Source: Polytrichum commune (taxonomy: Eukaryota; Streptophyta; Polytrichopsida; Polytrichales; Polytrichaceae). Taken from it: a stretch of DNA of 64,000 nt. A program made the translations under genes and the position numbers. The notes beneath the pieces are model-generated. The model ran no database searches, was not told the DNA's origin, and was given only the letters and a program-made list of their open reading frames with translations. The DNA is taken from NCBI GenBank assembly GCA_950295325.1, contig OX485808.1, positions 31,144,527-31,208,526 of the forward strand. The letters are read 5' to 3'. Below, one piece after another: positions 38,508-49,249 of the stretch. Position 1 is the first letter of the stretch; each line of letters starts with the position of its first letter.

Positions 38508-39656
38508 ATGGCTTCGGCGTCGGGCGGAGCCTCTGCCGCCACCCACAGGACTACTCGGAGCTCACACACAGACTCAGAACCTCGACATCTACACACACAG
38601 ACAAGCAGAACAGGAGGGAGAACAAACGGGGACCAAGCAGACCCCAACAAGAAAGGCCGCTTTCAACCACAGAAGGAGACGGCCACCCCAACCAAGGCCT
38701 CAACAACCGGATCTGAACCCCAGCGGCGAGGAGTCCCGAGATCGCCACCAAACCAGCACCGAAAGGAAACCCTAGCAGCCGCACAAGAGAACCAGAGCAG
38801 AGCGAGCAGCCCGAGACCGACACCAGCACAACACCGCAAGGAAACCCTAGCAACCGCGCAAGAAAGCCACAGAAGAGCAACACCAACATCCAAACTAACA
38901 AGCAAGCAGCAAAGCGAGAAGAGGAGCAAACCAGATCTAGATCGCGGCGATACAAGAAGAAGACATGAGCCGACAACAACACATGCTTCAACATGCAACC
39001 TCAGTACCAATGCTTTACTTACAATACTCAAATGGGTGCTCATAATACCATTTTTCTTGTGTGTATACACACACCACAATGCTCCCCACAATGGCCACTC
39101 ACCACCACTCAAACACACAACTCACCCACCAAGCTGCCACTACACAATGGAACCACTCACACTACATCCACTAAGCTATCTTCCCCCAATACACCCACAA
39201 AACTTTCACTCCACAATGCCAACTCACTCATCTACAAGTTGCCCCTCAATACTAATCTACATAAAACACCCCTCAACCTATCACCTAAGGCCACCTCCAA
39301 AGCCCACCAATACTCCATGCATAAAGTCGCCGCCATCGCCACCCACACACCACAAACACACAAACCACAAGGTAAGCAAAAATAATTGCATTTACCACCA
39401 AGCATTCACACAAAATAGGAAACAACCCAAATACAAACCCACACTACCTACACACTTACCTCCAAATATGTCTTGCCGCCGCCCCCCGCCCCGGCATACG
39501 GCCGCATGTCACCCTCTACCACCCACCATGCTTACAAATACCTCCAGCACTTACAACTCTCAACACTCACCACACAGCTCTCATCCAACCTCCCACAATG
39601 GCCACCCACAATTCTACTCCCTCTACCGAACAGGATCGCCATACAACCACAAGTAG
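38508..39656 (+). CDS. Upstream T/R/Q/P-rich ORF of the LINE-like element
   Basis: Unknown function. The start at 38508 has a good context (GAGATGGC) and the first 140 or so residues are rich in T, R, Q, S and P (MASASGGASAATHR...), which looks like genuine disordered coding sequence. Beyond about 38,970 the frame is H/P/T-rich and may stay open only because the strand is A/C-rich. It overlaps the start of the main ORF1 (39598) in another frame. It could be the true N-terminus of ORF1 joined by splicing or frameshift, a separate small ORF0, or partly spurious. Confidence 0.35.
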   Translation: MASASGGASAATHRTTRSSHTDSEPRHLHTQTSRTGGRTNGDQADPNKKGRFQPQKETATPTKASTTGSEPQRRGVPRSPPNQHRKETLAAAQENQSRASSPRPTPAQHRKETLATAQESHRRATPTSKLTSKQQSEKRSKPDLDRGDTRRRHEPTTTHASTCNLSTNALLTILKWVLIIPFFLCVYTHHNAPHNGHSPPLKHTTHPPSCHYTMEPLTLHPLSYLPPIHPQNFHSTMPTHSSTSCPSILIYIKHPSTYHLRPPPKPTNTPCIKSPPSPPTHHKHTNHKVSKNNCIYHQAFTQNRKQPKYKPTLPTHLPPNMSCRRPPPRHTAACHPLPPTMLTNTSSTYNSQHSPHSSHPTSHNGHPQFYSLYRTGSPYNHK

Positions 39657-42600
39657 CAGGCCGGAGCAGGACCAGCAAGAGAAGCGGCACAGCAGTACAC
39701 CAGCAGACCCAGAGGCAGCAGCTCCCTGGCGACGACAGCTCGCCAACGGATCCAAGCAGAGAGACTATGCAGCCAAGACCTACAGGGGCACAACCAGAAG
39801 CGGCGAGGCTTCACCGAATTCGGCGACAAAGGGAGGACATGCGAGCGCAACGACACTAAGCAACGGACAGGCGGGAGCGCAGGAGGGCAGCGGGAGCGGG
39901 AGAGCGGCCAGTAAGCAGGGGCCTACCACCAGAGCCAGGCAGCGAGCTTCCACCAGTAGCCAAACGGCAACAGGGACCAGCAACATGAGCATTGGGAGGA
40001 GACGGGCCCTAATACAAACATATAGCGATGAGGAAGACAACCCAGCTGCCCCACTAGCCAATCAACTAGCGCCGTTAAGAGTACACTCCACACCCTCTCA
40101 TGATTTAGATATAGACATGCAACTAGAAGATGTGTCCCCCGAGCACGGCGGAAGCTCACTTCAATTCTCCACATCGCAAGATGACTACCCCGCCACTCCG
40201 AACCAAGCCGTCATGTCTATATCACACCTAGAAGCCATCAATTTAGCCGAAACCACGCCCACACCACAAGCTAGGGAGGAACCCATCATTGACACCCAAA
40301 GTGCCAAGAGAAGGAGGAGCGAAGCGGGGAGACAAGTTACCCACACCAACACCATCTCATCTCCAAGCACGAAATCCAAAGAGGCCGTTCCTAGCACAGA
40401 CATAGTGGCACACATGTGGCTAGGATTCTCCATCCATGAGGACATGGCCACAAAAAAGGGCAAGGAGACCATACGAGAGCACCGCACCAACGAAGAGTTT
40501 GCACGCCTAGGGACTCCCACAAGAGAAGTCATCGACTTCAAGACACTCCGGAGGGCATTCCCAAGGGTACCACAAGCATTGTACCCTAACGAGAGGCCGG
40601 ATGCGGTCCCCGGCAATCACCTCCATTTTACTCAAATCCCAAGACAAGAGACAACCGATCCCACAACCGGTCTAGCCGACGGTTTCCACATCACAATCCG
40701 ATACGATCATGGCTTCAAAGGCATCACTAGGCAAGAAGCAAGGGGAGCATGTTTGGAGCGACTCCACCAAATGGACATCCCCCTAGGTACCACGTACTCC
40801 AATCCAATCGATATCGGAATCAATGCCGTCACCAAGAATTGGGCGGGATTCATAAAGGTACACCTCAAAAATCCCCAACAAGATGGTATGTCACTCCTTA
40901 GAGGCCATAGAGCATTTGTTATGACAATGGATAACGGTGAGAGAGTTATAGGTAAAGTAGAAAAAGGATATGAATTAGTTACCAAGGCACGTAACCTCCG
41001 GTTACACCTCAAGGGTGAAACCCTCCGACATGAGTTTGCCTCCACCATCTTTGAGTCTCTAGTGCAAGATAGTTACTATAATGGCCACCAACATGAATTC
41101 ATGGGGCTTACAAAGCCAGAACTCGATAAGAATTTCGCCTTCCTCACCTTAACTACGGAGGAAGCTAGGGACATAGTTCTTAAAGAGGGACTCACCTACC
41201 ACAACGAGAGACTACAAGTGAGCATTACCCGCGACCGGAGTGGTGGCAACACCTCGGAGCTCCGCATTAGCACAACTCTTGTGGCACGGGGGGATCACAC
41301 CCTCTTACATTTTGTAACCACGTGCGATAATGGGGTATTTAATGGGGGGGTATTTATGCACCTCTCGGTATTTTTTCCCTCCCTATTTGTAGATATAAAG
41401 TTGCTTTGACATATTTTTAAGCACCCTATGTTTATTTGTAATTTTTTGGAGAGACCAATTTTTAGCATCATTATTTTTTTATAAATTGTATAGGTACCAA
41501 ATAATGAACATAATACTATAGTATTGCAAAATCGACTATGTGAGCAACAAACGTTCCACACCATGCATCTTGTCATTTAATCGGTTTCAATTAGTTATAC
41601 CAATGCTAAAGCATTCAAAGTACCATTCAAAACACAATCAATAACACTTGGAATTTAGTTAAAAGATTACCAATGAACATAGAGATGACAAAATGTACAA
41701 GCTAACATAGACAAGTTGTTAACACGGATAGAACAAAACAAGAAATATAATCAATTGTCATAAGACATGAAAATTTTGCATAATTATCTACTCCAAAACA
41801 AAAGATTGCATTTAATTGAAAAAACCTAAATGCACAAATTGAAAACATTTACTTTAATTGTATTCACAAACACATTCAACCTTGTACCAAATATTTACAA
41901 TGTGAAGGGTTAGGATATAACTATGCACCCTCCAATACATGTCAAGGTACATATCAATATCCTCTCTTATGTCATGATAAGACAAAAAAATTGGAGAGGT
42001 TTAACACCAATGATGAAAAGAACTAAAACTAATTATTGGCATGAGGCGGACATACCTCACGAGAGCGGAGCAAGCCGAATCTTTGGCTCTTGTGACACAC
42101 CATGTGTAAATGCTGTGAATGCTATGGAGCAAAGAAGAAAGCTCCAAAAAATGTGTCTTACCTACCGCCTTTGTGCCACGCTTCACCAATGCAAGACCTC
42201 CTACCCAGACGCTTCACCGCCTTCACACCACTATGCTTGTCCAAACCCTAAGCAAACCCAAGGGCCGTTGAGAAGTCACAACATTCCTTCCCCCAAAAAA
42301 ATCCACAACGTTTCCCTCCAAACTAACGCGTTTCATTCAAATTTGGACATAATTATACAATTCTTCATCCAAGTAGTCTAACCTATAACTATTCTATTGA
42401 TTCTACTACACACATTTGGGGGGATCTAATATCTATAATCCTATTTTTTTTCTACTGAACACTAAAATGGAGGAATTATTCACCGCCTTATTTTACATAT
42501 AAACATGTAGGGGACATATTTCTAAAGCTATGGTAGACCTAATGAATGTATAAATTTTACCCTCAACGAATTAAATTAACCCTATTTTTTATCTCACGTG

Positions 42601-43371
42601 GTTTCTAAAATTTCGATAGTCACCTCCCCGTGTCTTGTGGCTAACAACTTACCACAACGCGAGCCACAAACCGCCATCATCAAAGCCATCAAGCAACTTT
42701 TCGGCGCGGATAATGTCGTTGGCTTTAGCTTTGGTAACAACCACCAAGATACCACCAACAAACAAGCGGGGTGGTGCCATATACAATGTTTAAACACCGC
42801 GGTCTACACGGAGTGGATCCATAAGTCTACATTCATCCTTGGCCGCCGCATCGACTTCATCCTGCATCGTGGTAGCATCGACGGATCGGACCCCAACAAA
42901 ACGGCCATACGCCTCGCCCAAGCTCCCGCACGAGAAGCCATCGCGGAGAAGGTCCAAGCCATGGGTAATGCCACTAATCCTAACCCACTCCTCACCGAGA
43001 AGTATCTCACACGGACCATGAAGGAATTTGAGGAGAAACTAGACGAGAAGTTTGCCTCACTCACTACCTCCATCAACCACCACACGGACCGGAGACACGA
43101 CGCAACCACAACAACCCTCACCAACCACTCCACCAACCTACATGCGCTCCTCGGTACGATAGCGCATGAATTCCAACAATCCAACATTCGCATGCAAGGC
43201 ATCATCAACGGCCTCTCCACCGCCGCCTCGGACATGTTGCTTAGAACCGCCCCGCCACCAACACCACAAGGCCCACACATGACCGCCCCACCACTACCAC
43301 TTCAAGCTCCACTGGGCTTCCAAAGCAACCCACCAATGTACCACCAAGGATCCCACACATTTAATGGATAG
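39598..43371 (+). pseudogene. LINE ORF1-like RNA-binding protein, split by insertion E2
   Basis: Left part 39598-41284, right part 42641-43371. The two parts total 2,418 nt, an exact multiple of three, giving 805 codons plus stop when E2 and one target copy are ignored. The N-terminal third is disordered and basic. A folded region from about residue 350 includes GFHITIRYDHG and KNWAGFIKVHL. FAFLTLTTEEARDIVL begins an RRM-like end near residue 511. A second RRM-like unit starting at ELRIST spans the insertion and ends FILGRRIDFILHRG. A coiled coil (MKEFEEKLDEKF) and a proline-rich tail follow. This matches ORF1p-type RNA chaperones of LINEs. I did not recognise a specific clade. The insertion should abolish the full-length protein. 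Confidence 0.55.
41285..42632. mobile_element. E2: G-tract-ended element with 8-bp TSD TCTTGTGG
   Basis: It begins CACGGGGGGATCAC and ends GTCACCTCCCCGTG, flanked by TCTTGTGG at 41277-41284 and 42633-42640. The inverted ends extend inward: TTTTGTAACCACGTGCGATAA on the left pairs with the complement of TTATCTCACGTGGTTTCTAA region on the right. GCACCCTAT occurs subterminally, as in E1 and E3. The 1,348-bp body has no recognisable transposase, so it is non-autonomous. An 8-bp TSD suggests the hAT group, although TIRs of about 50 bp are long for hAT. Confidence 0.85.
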
Positions 43372-43695
43372 CACCCCCATAGCATACCATAAATGTTCCC
43401 TCTATACTATATCTTCTATTTTGTTTTTCCTATGCAATAAAGAGTTCAAGACATTCATACTACCACTAGGGCTCATATATATTGTATACACCCTCTTATA
43501 CTACCTTCCTAACAAAAAACATAACAATACACCACAACCACCATACACAACCACCACACATACACATACTCAAACCCACCAACCTAACTACCATAACCTC
43601 CCAAATGTACACCCCCAAAAGAGGACCTCACACCCCCACCCGAAACCATACTCCCACCAAAAAAGAATAAAACCAACTAGCATCACAATTCTACT

Positions 43696-44382
43696 ATGGA
43701 TAGGCTACCTCCCCATCGCCAACCAAACAAACCCTATATACCATCCCCCATATGCCTTCCACACCCACACTCATATGGCTTCCCCACAATACACACTCCC
43801 AACGAATGCAATACCATACACAAAACACATCCAAAACCACACACATTTAACCCCCCCCCCCTCAATATCCTAAGACACCAAGCTCCTACACCACACTTCT
43901 CCACCAACCCTCGCATCATACAAAAACCATACTCACACACCACAAGTCAAACTAGCCACAAAAGAGGCACCTCACATACATATACCACACATAAGCACAT
44001 CCACAATGCATATACTACCTACCACAATACATCCCCACTAATCACCCCAATCAACACGTTAACCCACATTGGCAACATATGTTACATAACACACACATAC
44101 CAAAAAACTCCAAAACTCCAAAACATATAATACTATACCTGGAACAATTCCACACTCATCCTTCAACATGGAGACATTGAACTAAATCCAGGTCCGCTAT
44201 CAACCATCCTCAACAATCTCCCCCAAGCATACAAACTCAGACAAAAACATTATTTCATACCAAACACACTAACGCTCAAACCTAAATACACACACTTAGA
44301 ACAAATGTTCGAACCTTACATAAACCCAAGCACACTTAACCCCCCACAACATAACCCAGGAATGCTACGATGTGAGCGGTGA
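43696..44382 (+). pseudogene. A/C-rich ORF with 2A-like motif (start of a LINE second ORF?)
   Basis: A P/H/T/N-rich frame opens at 43696 and meets a TAA at 44128-44130. The same frame continues for 13 codons to GDIELNPGP (44170-44196). This fits the 2A consensus D-x-E-x-N-P-G-P, at which ribosomes skip the final Gly-Pro bond. It is preceded by the hydrophobic/polar stretch NNSTLILQH typical of 2A, and the frame runs on to a stop at 44380. Known 2A copies occur in viruses and in some non-LTR retrotransposons near the start of ORF2. The residues after the motif are not a recognisable endonuclease. The single in-frame stop means this copy is probably defective. Part of the open frame may reflect the A/C bias. 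Confidence 0.5.
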
Positions 44383-45538
44383 GCGGTGAGCAGATCTCGT
44401 GAGCAGAAAATGTTAATTTAAAACTCTATTGTTCGAAAGTTAGGACCCTTATGACCGTGGATTTTGCACATATTTCAAGCATATTTCCCAAATTTATTGA
44501 CAAAAAGAACCTATATCCGTGGTGGAGGAACCTATACTGTATTTGCTTGCACCTTTTCTTATAAGGTTTGTAGGTTGGGAATGGGTCTCGGATGGTTACA
44601 GGTTGTCATTTGAGGTGGACTAAGTCCCACTTGGAGAAGGCCTCGGATCCCAGGCCTCATGGCTTGAGCCCCTAAATTTTGATTGTGTATAAAGTTGGTG
44701 GTTTCTGGGTGGGTCTCGGCATTTCAAGTGGAGGGGCTACTTTGCAGAAGGCCTCGGATCCGAGGTCTGTTGGCCTTGGGGTTTGCTGTTTGATTTGAGG
44801 TCAAGTTTATGGTTTCAGGTTGAATGTAGGCATGCCATGTTTGGGTTTCATGTTTAGTTACATTCAACCTGACTTCATAAATTTGAAATCGAATCATTGG
44901 TTTCAATTTGGGTCTCAACATGCCCAATGGCTTAGATTTCATGTTCGGTCTCGGCATGGCCACTTTGGACAAGGCCTAGGGGTTTTATGTTTAGAGTTTA
45001 GTGTCGTTGGTGTACACTTTAGTCAACTTGTAGACCATTGTGTAATATAGGTGTGCACCTCATATCATTGTTGAACATACTCATGCAGAGATATTAGTAA
45101 AGACACTTGAATGCCAAGTTTCATGAGGTGATAGTAATGGTTTAGGGTCATTTATTCAAACCAGCATTCGCCTAAAATCGCAAGCAATCATTAAAAAAAT
45201 GTATGAAAACGATAATAGAAGAATAATGGAAACCCTTAAATTTAAAAGAGAAGGGTATGAACTAATAGGCCGATTATGGAATTAAGTGATGAACAATCCA
45301 ATTAATCGTAAATTCAAACATTAACAAATAACCAAGTGGTGTTAGAAAATATTTTGAACAATATAAAAAAAACGAAGTCAAAAGTTAACTTAAATATGCA
45401 ATTTCATATATGCAATCCCAAAAACTCTGAAAGTGATACACATACAATGAATTCCATGCGGAATGAGTGCACAAACTGAAAAACCAACGGAAGAAAAAAC
45501 GGTATATTAGATAGTACACAGACATTCACATGAAGCTA
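44383..45538. other. No gene; weak GGTCTCGG-type repeats
   Basis: It starts with three GTGAGCG/GTGAGCA units. Around 44,580-44,960 the words GGTCTCGG, AAGGCCTCGGATCC and TTTGGGTTTCATGTT recur at irregular spacing of about 110-120 bp, a decayed tandem repeat. The rest is AT-rich. Confidence 0.45.
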
Positions 45539-46475
45539 TTACATCAGATCCGAATCACTGTGATCACCTGATGATGAAGACATTCTAGAATCACTAATAT
45601 CTGCATAAGAGGAGGCCTGACCATCAGATTCTAAAGCTTCTATATCCAAAAACTCTAAAACTCTTCCCGGATGATATTTAGATGTAAAAGTCTGATAAGA
45701 ACCTCCAGCTAGTTGATTAGCAATACCATTTGCATATGTAGGAAGTTGCCAAGACTTTGGAGGGTTGGGATAGAATTTAGGGTCACAAAAAAAAGGCCGG
45801 TGAATAGGATAGCTCAATTTATCGCATCTGCAAATGCCAATGGTACCATGTTCATAACTCAACTTTATAAGAAATGACAGCAAAAAACATAACACAGGTA
45901 AGAAAATTTGTGGACCTTACTCACTTAGTAAACCGAGATCTTTTCACAATCCTCTCTACGGGGATATCTTCACCCTCGGGATCCTCTAACCTGGTGACAC
46001 GGTCTTCAAGAGTGACTTCAGAGGCTGCTCTAGAGATAATCAATGGAGCAAGTAAGGCCTCAAAAATATCAACATCAGCCTCTAATGCCGCAATGTGACG
46101 GTGCACATTGCGGCATGCATGAATGGAAGATCCTGCAAATAAAGAAGTTGGAAAAAACTTAGTACAAAAACAACTATGAATTTTGTAGAGCAAAACAATA
46201 TTAACGATTAACCAACTGAAATGGAAGATTACAAAGACATACCGGTCGTTGCCGTGCAGTTTAGAATAATATCCCATGGGGAGCTACATGCTTCAATTAG
46301 CATTTGCATTAGAAGCACGGACTTTTCACGAGGCCCTCGCCATGTGTGAGGCCAAATCCACCACCCTTAAGCGTCCTAGTCCGGGTGATGGCTTTGCGAG
46401 TCACATGTATCTCTTACAAACTTGAACCATGTGCAAAGTAATTTTTATGTCCAAAAGAACACATATTGTTTCCAC

Positions 46476-46640
46476 TCATTGTACTTTATTAATGTTAGCC
46501 TCTTGGCTTGTGGTAGAGTTGGCTTTCTCAAGCGTCCAACCCGTGGCTTTAGCCACACATGCCCTTAAGGACATTCCCCTCGCTCGTTTAATCTTCACTT
46601 CCTTTTTCTTGCTATTGCAAGAATCTTCCACATTCTCCAT
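46476..46640 (-). CDS. Small ORF (54 aa) inside LTR B, conserved in LTR A
   Basis: Unknown function. It starts with ATG (complement of 46638-46640) and stops at TGA (46476-46478). The core from residue 21, RG.SLR.CVAKA.GWTL.KAN, matches the LTR A protein at 24 of 32 positions without gaps. The lysine-rich N-terminal 20 residues differ. The ORF lies about 130 bp from the 3' tip of the LTR, in LTR sense orientation, at the same place as in LTR A. It is too short for gag and has no recognised domain. Confidence 0.55.
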   Translation of the reverse strand: MENVEDSCNSKKKEVKIKRARGMSLRACVAKATGWTLEKANSTTSQEANINKVQ

Positions 46641-46994
46641 TAATAATGCAAGTGAGTTATTTTGACCAAGAGGTGCAAGTGTTGAAAAACACTTTTCTCA
46701 ATGGTTAAACACACTCATACAAACCCACACGTGGCACCAACTAGCCTAAATGAATATAACTTCTTAGCTACCACTAAAGATGGCCTAATGTGATCTAGTT
46801 TTTTATGTGCTAATACTTACTACTTGAGCTAGCCTTGCTAACCTCTAGATAGTCTAAATGAATTGTTGCGACTAGTACCCATTAGTTAATGAGTAATTTC
46901 CTCCTTCCTTACTTCCACTAATTAACCACCCACTGTAGCTTCATGGGCATAGGCTAATAACTCAACTGACTCCCAGTATGTAGCCTAGTAATCC

Positions 46995-47775
46995 ATCTTA
47001 ATGCAGTGGAAATTCAGCTCCCGGCTGCTGCAGTCTACTGTAACCAGAAACCAGCAGCTTAGTGTAGTTGGAAATTCAGCTCCAGCGGCTGCAGTCTACT
47101 GTAACCAGAACCAGCAGCTTAGTGTAGTTGGAAATTCAGCTCCAGCGGCTGCAGTCTATTGTAACCAGAACCAGCAGCTTAGTGAAGCTTGGGAATTCAG
47201 CTCCCGGCTGCTGCAGTCTACTGTAACCAGAACCAGCAGCTTAGTGTAGTGGGAAATTCAGCTCCAGCTGCTGTAGTCCACTGTAACCAGAACCAGCAGC
47301 TTAGTGTAGTTGGAAATTCAGCTCCAGCGGCTGCAGTCTACTGTAACCAGAACCAGCAGCTTAGTGAAGCTTGGGAATTCAGCTCCCGGCTGCTGCAGTC
47401 TACTGTAACCAGAACCAGCAGCTTAGTGTAGTGGGAAATTCAGCTCCAGCTGCTGTAGTCCACTGTAACCAGAACCAGCAGCTTAGTGTAGTTGGAAATT
47501 CAGCTCCAGCGGCTGCAGTCTACTGTAACCAGAACCAGCAGCTTAGTGAAGCTTGGGAATTCAGCTCCCGGCTGCTGCAGTCTACTGTAACCAGAACCAG
47601 CAGCTTAGTGTAGTGGGAAATTCAGCTCCAGCTGGTGCAGTCCACTGTAACCAGAACCAGCAGCTTAGTGTAGTTGGAAATTCAGCTCCAGCGGCTGCAG
47701 TCTACTGTAACCAGAACTAGCAGCTTAGTGAAGCTTGGGAATTCAGCTCCCGGCTGCTGCAGTCTACTGTAACCA
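46995..47775 (-). repeat. About 61-bp minisatellite in LTR B, 13 units
   Basis: Units contain GGAAATTCAGCTCC or GGGAATTCAGCTCC, then CTGCAGTCTACTGTAACC and AGAACCAGCAGCTTAGTG (plus-strand reading). From the fourth unit on, three unit types (AAGCTTGGG, TAGTGGG, TAGTTGG) alternate regularly, giving a 182-bp higher-order repeat. The complement shares GAATTC..AAGCT..AGCTGCTGG words with the LTR A array. Confidence 0.93.
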
Positions 47776-49249
47776 TAAACTATCTAAATCTTAAACTAGT
47801 CACCCCACCCACTAATGAAGACTTCCACTAACTCAAGATAATCTTCCAACTAACCAACTAATTCCAACCTCTTAATTCTAAATGTTTAACTACCTAATCC
47901 CTAACATTATGTCCAATGCTAAGAGCTTATCCCAAGTGTGAGAGGTGAGAGAGTAAGCTTAACTAACTAACTTCACTAAGAACTAATGTCTCACACATGT
48001 GGCTCAAGCTCTTAAGAGCTTGCTCCCTTGAGAGCGCTTGATGGAGAGAGAGGCAAATGAGAGAAAAAACACCTTAAGTAGCAAAGAGGGAGAGAGGGAG
48101 AGAGGGAGAGAGAGGTGAGGATAGGGTGAGAGGATTAGCACCTCCAATCACAATCCTTTAACCCTCTCCTCCAAAGTAGGGACTAATCCCCATCCACCAA
48201 GCTTCCTTCTTCCTAAACTAACAAAGTGGATCCAAAAGTGGGCATTTAACCCGCGGAGCTCACCTTGCCTCACCTTACCCTTTACTCACATAATAAAGGC
48301 ATCCTCTTATTGAAATCAAACCTTGAATTAACTACACAACACATTCTAATGCCTAAACTTAAATCCACACCACACTTCACTCTTTTTATGTTTTGTGAAT
48401 AGTCATAACACCTCAAAGTCAAACTAAAATTGGTTTTGAAGAGTTAATCACCACATGTGGGCACCATTTTGGGCTCACACCATGGTGTGGATCCATTAGT
48501 TAGCTGGTCCTCACGAGAAACCAAGTTCTGGAGAATATCATCCCGTGCAACATCCACCCCATAAGGATCCAATGCAGGGACATGGCGAAATGAAAACTTC
48601 GATGCAGGTGAACCCGTCACGCTCCTGACCGCCAATGAAATACCGAACCTCGTGGTCTACAATGTACCAGACATAAAGAACAATATTACTTTATAAAGTA
48701 AACAACACAACTGCGTGAGTATAATACTTAGGTGGGTCTACACTCAGAACTACCTCAATGATTGAATTGAAACTGAATGCGGTGATCAACAAGAAGACAT
48801 AAGCTTTATCTTACAGTTGATGCTGGATTTATTGGGGATGTGAGATGAAGGCGGTTCATTCCCCACCACTCTTTCCAAATTGCAAAACCATACGATTTGC
48901 AATATCCAAGAATATTGGACTTCGTACTCATGCGAAAAGGGTGAAACAAAATAATTACCCCGTCGTCGTGCAGATGTTCGTCGGCAAAGTCAAAGAGTGG
49001 TTGTAACCACTCTTTCGATTCTTGATTCCAAGCGGGAATGGACGACGGTGGGTCTGATATGCCAGGAACATGAAGACCTTCCGGTATATCTGCAAGAATC
49101 AAGTCCAAACAGGGATGGTCCTCCGGAGAACCCTTGTAGTGCCGGGTTTTGTCTTTTGAGTGCTGCACAATCAAAGGACCGAAAAAAACATTCATAATGA
49201 AATATAGGAATGAGACTGATTCCTAACTTGGACTCAAACTTAAAAACCA

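Larger units (their letters stand above)
38460..44382 (+). mobile_element. LINE-like retroelement, A/C-rich, 3' truncated, split by E2
   Basis: From about 38.5 to 44.37 kb the plus strand is strongly A/C-rich and G-poor, unlike its flanks. It carries an ORF1-like protein with RRM-like folds and a coiled coil (39598-43371 minus E2), then an A/C-rich frame ending in a 2A-like motif. The reading stops where GTGAGCG tandem sequence begins near 44,372, before any reverse transcriptase. The lack of a 3' half is odd for a LINE, which normally loses its 5' end, so a later rearrangement or insertion there is likely. Confidence 0.55.
46345..48480 (-). mobile_element. Solo LTR B, 2,136 bp, inserted in a methyltransferase-like exon
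   Basis: Read on the minus strand it begins TGTGAGCCCAAAATGG and ends GGCCTCACA, like LTR A, with a perfect 5-bp duplication (plus-strand CCATG at 46340-46344 and 48481-48485). Removing it with one target copy joins GSTPW to RGPREKS in frame. It shares the CTCTCTCTCC tract, a minisatellite position and the small ORF with LTR A but is clearly diverged in sequence. Confidence 0.88.
45539..49162 (-). pseudogene. Beta-class DNA amino-methyltransferase-like gene, interrupted by solo LTR B
   Basis: Exons on the minus strand: 49162-48815, 48656-48481 continuing after the LTR at 46339-46243, 46132 to about 45923, and 45827-45539. GT-AG sites fit and every join keeps frame. Order of motifs: DLILADIPEG (position of catalytic motif IV, usually DPPY), GVIILFHPF, GMNRLHL, then NGSTPW|RGPREKSVLLMQML and DIILNCTATTG (motif I, usually D.F.GSG) followed by HIAALEAD (motif II). 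The order IV then X-I-II is that of beta-class N4-cytosine/N6-adenine methyltransferases. Both catalytic and SAM-binding motifs are changed, so activity is doubtful. A serine/acid-rich tail ends the protein. Exons upstream of 49162 are missing or hidden by the adjacent satellite. Confidence 0.65.

Noticed and set aside
43364-43873. 169-aa ORF after ORF1
   Set aside because: Starts hydrophobic, then P/H/T/N-rich as expected from A/C-biased DNA; overlaps another open frame.
47001-47613. Repeated ORFs encoding NSAPAA-type units
   Set aside because: They are the 61-bp minisatellite read in frame by chance and stop or shift with unit type.
46476-49162. LTR B as part of the methyltransferase gene (an intron)
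   Set aside because: The exact CCATG duplication, TG..CA ends and homology to LTR A show it is an insertion in an exon.
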